Of a DNA stretch of 64,000 nt, positions 47,603 to 55,026 are shown piece by piece. Under the pieces are notes generated by a model, which was given only the letters and a program-made list of their open reading frames with translations, made no database searches and had not been told where the DNA came from. This stretch comes from Ornithinimicrobium faecis (GTDB taxonomy: Bacteria > Actinomycetota > Actinomycetes > Actinomycetales > Dermatophilaceae). Within the stretch, counting starts at the first letter, position 1. Each line of letters begins with the position of its first letter. Where the stretch lies: the NCBI RefSeq assembly GCF_023923225.1, contig NZ_CP099489.1:2232001-2296000 (forward strand), in the 5' to 3' direction. The translations under genes were made by a program, and so were the position numbers.

Positions 47603-48535
47603 ATGATCACCTGGACCCAGCTGCGCGCTGACGACGTGCCGGCCTGGACGGACCTGACCAACCTGCTCGCCCGCGTCGACCAGACCGATGAGTTCTATGA
47701 CGCCGATGACCTGGCCGAGGAGTTGACCGAGCACGGGTTCACCCCGGAGCAGGACTCGTGGGCGCTGTGGGAGGGCGAGCAGCTGGTCGGGTATGGGCAG
47801 GCGCGGTTCCGTGAGAGTCACGACGGCCAGGCTCAGCTGCACCTGGGCGGTGGCATCCACCCGGACTTCCGGCGCCGCGGCCTGGGCACCGCGCTCATGG
47901 ACCGGATGGAGGCCCGCGGCGTGGAGCTGGCCCGGGACAGGCTCCCGGGCGCCCCTGCCGTCTGGGCGGTGTCCGGCGGGGTCGAGGGGGCCTCCGTGCG
48001 GCCCATGCTCGAGCGCCGGGGCTATGCGGTCGTGCGCTACTGGAACGAGATGAAGCGGTTCGTCACCTCCGAGGAGGTGGCGGTGCCCGACGTCGGGGCG
48101 GTGCTGGTGTCGCCGACCGAGGAGCACCAGGAGGCCACCCGGCTGGCCCACAACGAGGCCTTCCGCGACCACTGGGGCTCGGGGCCGAAGTCCGCGGAGG
48201 CGTGGGCCGACACCTGGACTGCCCGCTCCAACCGGATGCCGATCTCGACTCTCGCGGTGGATGACCTGGGGCAGGTCCTGGCCTATGTGATGGTGGCGCA
48301 GTGGGTGCCAGAGGAGGCTTACATCACGCTGGTCGGCACGGTGCCAGCGGCGCGGGGACGAGGCCTGGCCCACGCCGCCCTGCTGCGCACCGTGGGTCTC
48401 GCCCGGGGCTATGACTACGTGGCCCTCGATGTTGACTCGGCCAGTCCCACGGGTGCGACCAGGCTGTATGAGAAGGCAGGGTTCACGCTGTCGAAGGTGA
48501 CGTGTTCCTATCACCGTGAGGTGCCGATCGGCTGA
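47603..48535 (+). CDS. Two-domain GNAT acetyltransferase
   Basis: The 310-residue protein has two GNAT domains. The first has LHLGGGIHPDFRRRGLGTALMD, a full acetyl-CoA loop. The second has VGTVPAARGRGLAHAALLRTV and ends with ATRLYEKAGFTLSKVTCSYHRE. The layout resembles mycothiol synthase MshD, but the sequence is not close enough to name it. ATG 47603 is 13 bases after the permease stop. Confidence 0.82.
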   Translation: MITWTQLRADDVPAWTDLTNLLARVDQTDEFYDADDLAEELTEHGFTPEQDSWALWEGEQLVGYGQARFRESHDGQAQLHLGGGIHPDFRRRGLGTALMDRMEARGVELARDRLPGAPAVWAVSGGVEGASVRPMLERRGYAVVRYWNEMKRFVTSEEVAVPDVGAVLVSPTEEHQEATRLAHNEAFRDHWGSGPKSAEAWADTWTARSNRMPISTLAVDDLGQVLAYVMVAQWVPEEAYITLVGTVPAARGRGLAHAALLRTVGLARGYDYVALDVDSASPTGATRLYEKAGFTLSKVTCSYHREVPIG

Positions 48536-48606
48536 GGACCGCGTGCTCGGTGGGTCTGTCAGCGCGGCGGTGGCGCGCTCGGTCGATATCCCGGCGCCTG
48601 CGTGGT

Positions 48607-48612
48607 TAAGGT
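48607..48612 (+). promoter_or_regulatory. -10 box TAAGGT for leaderless YciO/Sua5 gene
   Basis: TAAGGT lies five bases before ATG 48618; no ribosome site is present. Confidence 0.45.
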
Positions 48613-48617
48613 GACGC

Positions 48618-49238
48618 ATGGCTACCTTCCTCGACATCCACCCGGTCGATCCGCAGCCGCGCCTCGTGAGCAGGGTCGTCGACACCCTGCGCGACGGCGG
48701 ACTCGTCGCCTATCCCACGGACGCGTGTTATGCCCTGGGCGCCCAGCTGGGCAACCGGGAGGCCAAGGACCGGATCATCGACATCCGCAAGCTCGACGAC
48801 AGGCACCACTTCACTCTGGTGTGCGCGGACTTCGCCCAGCTGGGGCATTTCGTGCAGCTGGACAACGCCGTCTTCCGTGCCGTGAAGGCGGCGACCCCGG
48901 GCCCGTTCACCTTCATCCTGCCGGCCACGCCGGAGGTGCCCAAGAAGCTGCTGCACCCGAAAAAGAAGACCGTCGGGGTGCGGATCCCGGAGCACAAGAT
49001 CACCCAGGCCATCCTCGCCGAGCTGGGGGAGCCGATGCTCTCCAGCACCCTGTTGCTGCCCGGTGAGGAGGAGCCCCTGGCGATGGGCTGGGAGATCAAG
49101 GAACGCCTCGACAACCAGGTCGACATCGTCATCGACGGTGACGAGACCGGCAACGAGCCGACCACGGTGATCGACTTCTCGGAGGGCTACCCGCAGGTCG
49201 TCCGCGAGGGCGCCGGAGACTCTGCCTCGATCGTCTGA
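48618..49238 (+). CDS. L-threonylcarbamoyladenylate synthase family protein (YciO/Sua5)
   Basis: The family makes threonylcarbamoyl-AMP for the t6A base of tRNA. The 206-residue protein has the YrdC fold motifs GLVAYPTDACYALGAQL, KLDDRHHFTLVC, TPGPFTFILPAT, KKKTVGVRIPEH and MLSSTLLLPG. It looks more like YciO than TsaC, so its part in t6A is not certain. It is just upstream of the CHAT cluster but separated by 94 bases with its own start region. Confidence 0.87.
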   Translation: MATFLDIHPVDPQPRLVSRVVDTLRDGGLVAYPTDACYALGAQLGNREAKDRIIDIRKLDDRHHFTLVCADFAQLGHFVQLDNAVFRAVKAATPGPFTFILPATPEVPKKLLHPKKKTVGVRIPEHKITQAILAELGEPMLSSTLLLPGEEEPLAMGWEIKERLDNQVDIVIDGDETGNEPTTVIDFSEGYPQVVREGAGDSASIV

Positions 49239-49246
49239 GCGCCCGG

Positions 49247-49283
49247 CGTCATCCTGCAGGAGCCGGACGTCATCCTGCAGGAG
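49247..49283. repeat. Two direct copies of CGTCATCCTGCAGGAG
   Basis: The 16-bp word lies at 49247-49262 and 49268-49283, with an inner CTGCAG palindrome, in the space before the CHAT cluster. It may be a duplicated binding site. Confidence 0.6.
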
Positions 49284-49332
49284 GTAGACGGCCGCACCAC
49301 CCCTGAGTACGCTCAAACCACTGAGCGCACGG

Positions 49333-50793
49333 GTGCGGTCCCGGATGGGCATGACCTCCGGGTTCGTCGCGGCGACGGGCACCTCGGCCGGCAGCGGCCG
49401 GGCAGTCCCGGCGCCCACTGGACCTCTCCAGAGAGCCGACACGATGGCTGCGATCGATGGACCCTGGCGCGTTGTCACCGGACCGGGCGGCGGGACCGCC
49501 CCGTTCTACATGATCAGGTTCGACAAGCGGGGCGGGTGCACCAGCCCGTCCAGTCTCCGGCGCCTCGTGGTCGCTGCCGCCGGAGCCACCGACGTCTTCG
49601 TGTTCAGCCACGGCTGGAACAACGACTGGGCCTCCGCCACGCGGCACTATCAGGAGTTCATCGACCAGTTCAACCAGCAGTATGCCGAGGCCTGGCACCC
49701 CCCGAACCGGGACTATCGTCCGGTGCTGGTCGGGGTCCACTGGCCCAGCACCGTCCTGGTGGCCCGCGATGAGCGGGGCCCCGACATCGCCGGTGGGGAC
49801 ATCGCTGGTGGGGACATCGCTGGTGGGGAGCGCGACGCCGCGCAGGAGGACGACCTGGCTGTCGAGTTGCTCGCTGAGGGCCTCGATGCCGTGCAGGCCG
49901 GCCGGTTCTACGAGTTGGCCGACCGACCCGCGCTGAGCACAGAGGAGGCCCTCGAGTTCGCCACCCTGCTGGCTCCCGTGCTGTCCGGTCCGGAGGACGA
50001 GCTCGGGTCGGGACCGGACGTCACCCCGGACCCCGAGGACCTGGTCCGATTGTGGGCCTCGATGCCCGGTGACGAGCCTGGGGTGCCCGTCGACCGCGGA
50101 GGCTTCGCGGACGACGAGCCACCGGGTGAGCGAGAGCCCGGACCTCAGACGGCCGGGTGGCTGGACAACCTCAACCCGCGCAACCTGATCCGCGGTGCGA
50201 CAGTCCTGCTCATGAAAGACCGTGCCGGACGCGTCGGAGGTGCCGGCGTCCGGGACATGCTGCACGACGTCCTGGACGCCTCGACCGACTCCAGGGTCCA
50301 CCTCGTCGGGCACAGCTATGGCGCCAAGGTCGTCCTGTCCGCGCTGGCCAACGGCAGCGCACCCACACGCGGGGTGGAGTCGGTGCTGCTGCTGCAACCA
50401 GCCACGTCAGCCAGGTGCTTCGCCGACCCGGACGGGACAGCACCGGCCGGTGGCTACCGTCCGGCCCTGGAGCGCTCCCGGCAACCGATCATGACGACCT
50501 TCAGCAGCCACGACGTGCCGCTGACTAGACTGTTCCACCTCGCTGCACGGCGGGCGTCAGATCGGCGGGAGGCGGTCATCGCCGCAGGACCCTCCGAGTT
50601 TGCCGCGCTGGGTGGATTCGGCCCCCAGGACACCGCCTCGGTCATCGTCGTGGACGCGGTCATCGCGCCGCAGCGTTACGCGATGCCGAGCACGGAGGTG
50701 CTCGCGATCCGGGCAGATGGGGTGATCAGCGGCCACGGTGACGTGCAGAATGCAGCGACCGCCTGGGCCCTGCTGTGCCAGGTGATGGGTTAG
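49333..50793 (+). CDS. CHAT-cluster gene 1: alpha/beta hydrolase-like protein
   Basis: I do not recognise a named family. Read from GTG 49333 it has 486 residues; ATG 49444 (MAAIDGPWRVV) is an equally good start, as the first 37 residues look non-conserved. The hydrolase-like parts are VFVFSHGWNNDW (oxyanion strand), GVHWPST and the nucleophile elbow HLVGHSYGAKVVL (Ser328), with a late DGVISGHGDVQ His candidate. Between them is an acidic insertion with three DIAGG repeats and no membrane segment. It is three bases before gene 2. A lipase/esterase-type activity on an unknown target is inferred. Confidence 0.72.
   Translation: MRSRMGMTSGFVAATGTSAGSGRAVPAPTGPLQRADTMAAIDGPWRVVTGPGGGTAPFYMIRFDKRGGCTSPSSLRRLVVAAAGATDVFVFSHGWNNDWASATRHYQEFIDQFNQQYAEAWHPPNRDYRPVLVGVHWPSTVLVARDERGPDIAGGDIAGGDIAGGERDAAQEDDLAVELLAEGLDAVQAGRFYELADRPALSTEEALEFATLLAPVLSGPEDELGSGPDVTPDPEDLVRLWASMPGDEPGVPVDRGGFADDEPPGEREPGPQTAGWLDNLNPRNLIRGATVLLMKDRAGRVGGAGVRDMLHDVLDASTDSRVHLVGHSYGAKVVLSALANGSAPTRGVESVLLLQPATSARCFADPDGTAPAGGYRPALERSRQPIMTTFSSHDVPLTRLFHLAARRASDRREAVIAAGPSEFAALGGFGPQDTASVIVVDAVIAPQRYAMPSTEVLAIRADGVISGHGDVQNAATAWALLCQVMG
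49786..49830 (+). repeat. 15-bp in-frame triplication in CHAT-cluster gene 1
   Basis: GACATCGC(C/T)GGTGGG occurs three times head to tail and encodes DIAGG-DIAGG-DIAGG in the acidic insertion. Confidence 0.85.
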
Positions 50794-50796
50794 GCC

Positions 50797-52122
50797 GTGG
50801 CCCAACGCCTGCGCACCGACCATGACCTGCCCTCCCTGAGGATCGCCTTCGGTGACGGGGGCCGAGAGGTCGTGCGCTTCTGGCTGGTGCGAGGCGCCGG
50901 CCAGCCCGAGTTGGCGGCCCAGTGCCAGGCGTCCGAGCTCGGTCCCGTCGACTTCCCCGACGGTGATGGTGACGGCACCGTCACCGACGACCAGTTCTCC
51001 CTGCCCTCCGACGTGCTGTTCGAGCTGTCCCAGCGCATCCCCGGGCTCGGCTCCTCGGACTCGCCCCCGGACAACGCCCTGTGGTTGGAGTTGGTGAGTC
51101 CACGTGGCTACCTGCACCTGGTGCCCTGGGAGCAGTTGCTCCAACCGCTGGGCCGGCCCCTGGTGCGACTGCCCAACTACACCGTGCGCCCCCAGGCCCA
51201 GTCACAGACGCTGGAGGTCGCGCTCTGTGCCAGCACGCCGGTCTTCCGGAGCGAGTTCGACCCGCCCGCCACCCTGGCCCGGCTGGCTCGGCTGTGGGTG
51301 ACCATGGCCGGCAAGCCGACCACGGTGCACCTGTTCTGTGACCAGTGGGCGCACGCACAGGTGGCGGAGTTGGTCGCGGACCTGGACGGGGTGCACCTGG
51401 CCGATCCCTCTGGGTGGGGCGCGGTGGCCCATCCTGCCTCGATGGTCAGCAACGCCTGGCTGGAGTGGATCGGCGGCACGCTGGAGGGACGTGCCCTGGA
51501 CGTCGTGCACCTGGTCGGCTACGGCTACCTCTCGGCAGGGCGCGGAGCGGTGGCGCTGGCCGCCACACCGACCAGCAGCGCCCGGGAGCACGCAGAGTTC
51601 GTCGGTGCCGCACAGCTGGCGCAGTTCGTGGCCTCGCGCGGGGCGTGGACCTTCGTGGTCAGTGGCCCACCGGACAACTACTCCGGCGCTGCCCTGCGCG
51701 ATGTCGCCGACAGCCTGGCGATCAACAGCCCCGGCATCAGCATCGCCCACGACCTGACATTGGACCCAGACGTCAGCCAGCTCACCCGGGTCGTCGAGCT
51801 GATCTATGCCGGCCAGGACTCGATCACCGAGCCGCTGCCCGGGATCGCGTGCTGGGCCCATCCAAAGTTTGTGGAGTATCCCGAGGAGAACCTCATCACC
51901 CGCACGGGTCACTCGGCCATGGTCGGAGCAGCCACCCAGACCGTGTTGGCCGCGCCAAACACTCCCGCCTCGGTCGCCTCCGGCACGCGCTATCTGGAGG
52001 CACTGCAGGCCCAGTGGAGCGCCACCGGTGGCGGCGCGATCGACGCCGACGCGGTCGCCGCACTGCGCCGGGTCTCTGACGTCCTGGAGCATCGTGCTGC
52101 TGAGTTTCAGGGGGACTCGTGA
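50797..52122 (+). CDS. CHAT-cluster gene 2: CHAT-like pseudoprotease
   Basis: The 441-residue protein looks like a CHAT domain without its active site. LVSPRGYLHLVPWEQLLQPL (about residues 99-118) matches the P-W-E core also seen in gene 3. VVHLVGYGYLS (about 236-246) sits where CHAT proteases have the His-Gly motif, but with Tyr-Gly. TFVVSGPPDN (about 285-294) sits where the catalytic Cys is expected. The assignment rests on this pattern and on the neighbour, not on a search. GTG 50797 is three bases after gene 1. The GTGA overlap couples it to gene 3. Confidence 0.6.
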   Translation: MAQRLRTDHDLPSLRIAFGDGGREVVRFWLVRGAGQPELAAQCQASELGPVDFPDGDGDGTVTDDQFSLPSDVLFELSQRIPGLGSSDSPPDNALWLELVSPRGYLHLVPWEQLLQPLGRPLVRLPNYTVRPQAQSQTLEVALCASTPVFRSEFDPPATLARLARLWVTMAGKPTTVHLFCDQWAHAQVAELVADLDGVHLADPSGWGAVAHPASMVSNAWLEWIGGTLEGRALDVVHLVGYGYLSAGRGAVALAATPTSSAREHAEFVGAAQLAQFVASRGAWTFVVSGPPDNYSGAALRDVADSLAINSPGISIAHDLTLDPDVSQLTRVVELIYAGQDSITEPLPGIACWAHPKFVEYPEENLITRTGHSAMVGAATQTVLAAPNTPASVASGTRYLEALQAQWSATGGGAIDADAVAALRRVSDVLEHRAAEFQGDS

Positions 52123-53555
52123 GCCGCCTCGTCTTCAGCGTGGTGGGCCTGCGCACCGCCAGTGGGGTCACGCTGGGAGTCCAGCTGCGGGAGCCGCCCG
52201 CCTTCGGGCGCCACGCGGTGGAGCTGTCGTTGACGCCGATGGCAGCGCCGTTCCAGGCCCTGCACGGCGAGCCGGGGGCGAACGCTGTGCGCGAGGCCGG
52301 CCGGGCCCTGTTCGACGCCCTGACCTCCAACAACCCCGATCTGCGCAAACACCTGGAGGCTGCCCTGCTGGTCCAGCCACCTGACCGGTGCCCGGTGTTC
52401 GTGGAGCTCACCACCGGAGGCGCCGAGAGCTTCCCCTGGGAGGCGCTGTGCTCCCAGGACGGTGACTTTCTGGGGCTGGACGAGCGGTGGGCGGTGGGAC
52501 GCATCGTGGAGTCGATCAGCCCGCTGCCGGCGACCTGGTTCTTTGAGCCACCGCTGAGGGTTGCAGTGGTGCTCTCCTGCCTGGGTGTGCCGGCGGCCCC
52601 AGAATGGGTTGCCCTGCGGGCCGCGTGTGAGGCGGCCCAGGTGCCTGTTGAGCTGCTCGTCCTGGTCAGTGAGGACTCCCTGCACGAGGAGATCAGCGGT
52701 GCCGGTCTGGACTGGGTCACCGTGGAGTTCGTCCCCTCGACGGTGGCCGGCATCGCCCAGCGTCTCCAGCCGTTCAACGCCCACGTCCTGCACCTGTTCT
52801 GCCACGGGATCTCGACCGGCACCAGCCCGCACCTGCAGGTCGCGGTCCGGTCGGACTGGCTCACCGGCACCGCGAGCAGCCTGCTGGTCGAGGCGCAGGA
52901 CCTGCGTGCCTTTAACCCGCCAGTCGACAGCCTGCCCTGGCTCGTGGTGCTGAACAGTTGCGAGACGGCGGCCGCCGGAGGCGATGAGTCGGCGCGGTCG
53001 GTGGCCCTTGACCTGATCACCACGGGCGGTGTGCCGGCAGTCGTGGGGATGCGCGAGCCGATCCGCTCGGCCGACGCTGTCCTGTTCACCAGGGCGTTCT
53101 ATGACCAGTTGCTGCCCGAGGTCGCTCACCTGCTCGACCCCGCCGCCGAGGCAGCCCCCATCGAGTGGGCCCGCTTGGTGGTGGGAGCCCGTGCGCAGAT
53201 CGCCGAGCAGTATGAGCCGCTCGAGGCACAGCGTGGCACTCGGAAGGAGTGGACCCTGCCGGTCGTGTACACCCGATCAGCCAGCTTCCAGGTGCAGACC
53301 AGTGTCACGCCTGTCACGGAGCAACCTGCCGCGGAGCAGCCTGTCTCGGGACAGCCTGCACAACGTGTCCCGGAACAGCCCATGGCACCGCCGCCCGACC
53401 AGGACGTCGGAGCAGAGACGACCCGTTCGATCGTCCTCAGCATCCGGACACTCACCGGCATGCGCGCCCAGGTGGAGGGCTCCGGGGACCAGGTCATGCT
53501 CGATCTCATCGACCAGGAGCTCGCGCGGCTGCGTGCGGCGCTCGCGGGCAGGTGA
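52119..53555 (+). CDS. CHAT-cluster gene 3: CHAT domain cysteine protease
   Basis: CHAT domains are caspase-like proteases (clan CD). The 478-residue protein has AESFPWEALCSQDG (about 102-115) and the catalytic His229 in HVLHLFCHGIS. Cys281 in WLVVLNSCETAAAGG is the catalytic Cys, and GGVPAVVGMREPIRSADAV is the usual distal strand. Both catalytic residues are intact. A linker rich in EQP repeats (about 385-420) leads to a C-terminal helical segment. There are no TPR repeats, signal or membrane segments. It overlaps genes 2 and 4 by GTGA. Its target is unknown; self-cleavage or activation of a partner is plausible. Confidence 0.88.
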   Translation: MSRLVFSVVGLRTASGVTLGVQLREPPAFGRHAVELSLTPMAAPFQALHGEPGANAVREAGRALFDALTSNNPDLRKHLEAALLVQPPDRCPVFVELTTGGAESFPWEALCSQDGDFLGLDERWAVGRIVESISPLPATWFFEPPLRVAVVLSCLGVPAAPEWVALRAACEAAQVPVELLVLVSEDSLHEEISGAGLDWVTVEFVPSTVAGIAQRLQPFNAHVLHLFCHGISTGTSPHLQVAVRSDWLTGTASSLLVEAQDLRAFNPPVDSLPWLVVLNSCETAAAGGDESARSVALDLITTGGVPAVVGMREPIRSADAVLFTRAFYDQLLPEVAHLLDPAAEAAPIEWARLVVGARAQIAEQYEPLEAQRGTRKEWTLPVVYTRSASFQVQTSVTPVTEQPAAEQPVSGQPAQRVPEQPMAPPPDQDVGAETTRSIVLSIRTLTGMRAQVEGSGDQVMLDLIDQELARLRAALAGR

Positions 53556-54991
53556 CCCTCGTGCCTGACTCCGCGCCGGCTCCGACCCCGTTGCGGGAGT
53601 TGACAGTCCGAGCCAACGCCTTCACCGACGAGGGACCAGCGACCGGCGCCATCTCCGAGACATTCGGGCGCTGGACGGTGGGGGCTGCGGCCCTGGGCAG
53701 CCGTCAGCTGGTGCCCAGCGCCGCCGACCCGACGGACTGGACGCACCCTCGGATCGGGTGGGGGATCATCCTCCCCGAGCGGGACGGGCTGGACCCCGCC
53801 GCTCTGGCGACCGCCGACGATGCGCCCGAGCCGATCCGTGACCTGGTGCGCCAGCGTGCCGGCAAGGTGCTGCGTTATCGCCCCGGGACCACCCTGGCCC
53901 AGTGGGTGCTGCGCGACTATGCCAGCGAGGGGGATCTGTTCACGGCGGCCTCTCCGCAGGGCATGGGTCCCAAGGAGTTGCCGCTCTACCTGCTGATCGC
54001 GGCCTCTCCGGCTGAGGTCCCCTGGCAGGTTCAGTACGCGCTGAACCCGGTGCGCTGTGTCGGGCGGCTGGACCTGGACGAGGAGGGGTTGGCGCACTAT
54101 GTGGCGGCGCTCCAGTCGGGTTGGGCTGGTTCGACCGCGCAGTATGCCGCGCCCCTGGTCTGGTCCGTCGATCACGGCGGGGGAGACATCACTTCCCTCA
54201 TGCGCGAGGTCATCGGGGCCACCCTGGCGACCGAGCTCGCCGCAGACGCGGACATGCCGGCAGCCCGGTTCATCGACGGCTCCGTGGCCGACGCCTCGGG
54301 CGCTGTGCTGATCGCTGCGCTGGCTGAGCTGCGCCCGCTGCTGGTGGTCACGACCAGCCACGGCAAGACCGGCCCGCTCAACGACCCCGTCGTGATGCTG
54401 CGCGACCTAGGGATGCTCGTCGACGCGTCCCAGCGGGTGGTTGACCCTGCAGCGCTGACGGCCGGATGGCAGCCGGACGGCGCGGTCTGGTTCGCGCAGG
54501 CGTGCTGCTCCGCCGGTGCGGATCAGCCGTCCGTCTACGAGGGGCTCTTCGCGGCTGGCGGGTCGGTCGGACGGGTGCTCACCGAGGTGGCCCGGCTCGG
54601 CCCGCGGACGGCGCCGACGCCGCGGGCCCTGCTGGGGGCACCCAAGCCGCTGCGGGCCTTCATCGGCCAGGTGGAGCCGACCTTCAACTGGACCATGGAG
54701 TTCCCCGCGACCCGCCAGGACCTGACCGCGAGCCTGCGGCGGTCGGTCTATGAGGGGATCTGCGGGGGCCGACCGGTGGGGCTGGCGATGGACGGCTACT
54801 ACGCCCCGATCGGGTCGCTGCTGGTCAATCACGGCCGCCAGCTGCAGGATTTCGACTCCGGTGCCTCCGCAGCCCTGGACCTGGCGACCTACAGCAAGGC
54901 CACGGCCTATGACCGCGCGAGCACTGTGCTCCTCGGCGACCCGACGGTGGCGATCCCGCTGCCAGCTGCCGGCCTGGCATCGCCCGGCTGA
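53552..54991 (+). CDS. CHAT-cluster gene 4: caspase-fold-like protein
   Basis: The family is not recognised. The 479-residue protein has ELPLYLLIAASPAEVPWQVQ (about 142-161), a strand-His motif LLVVTTSHGKTGPL (His270) and VWFAQACCSAGAD (Cys318/Cys319). The order hydrophobic strand-[S/T]HG, then strand-x-[A/G]C-x-x-[A/G], is the hallmark of clan CD cysteine peptidases such as caspases and gingipains. The C-terminal part has RAFIGQVEPTF, where caspase-fold proteins often place binding loops, and VLLGDPTVAIPL. It overlaps gene 3 by GTGA; GTG 53561 is an alternative start. It may be a second protease. Confidence 0.7.
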   Translation: MTLVPDSAPAPTPLRELTVRANAFTDEGPATGAISETFGRWTVGAAALGSRQLVPSAADPTDWTHPRIGWGIILPERDGLDPAALATADDAPEPIRDLVRQRAGKVLRYRPGTTLAQWVLRDYASEGDLFTAASPQGMGPKELPLYLLIAASPAEVPWQVQYALNPVRCVGRLDLDEEGLAHYVAALQSGWAGSTAQYAAPLVWSVDHGGGDITSLMREVIGATLATELAADADMPAARFIDGSVADASGAVLIAALAELRPLLVVTTSHGKTGPLNDPVVMLRDLGMLVDASQRVVDPAALTAGWQPDGAVWFAQACCSAGADQPSVYEGLFAAGGSVGRVLTEVARLGPRTAPTPRALLGAPKPLRAFIGQVEPTFNWTMEFPATRQDLTASLRRSVYEGICGGRPVGLAMDGYYAPIGSLLVNHGRQLQDFDSGASAALDLATYSKATAYDRASTVLLGDPTVAIPLPAAGLASPG

Positions 54992-55026
54992 CGAGCCGCG
55001 CACGGGCCGCGGGGGTGGGGTCGCCG

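Noticed and set aside
49333..54991. Gasdermin or type III-E CRISPR CHAT system
   Set aside because: No gasdermin-like small protein, no TPR repeats and no gRAMP or crRNA array are present.
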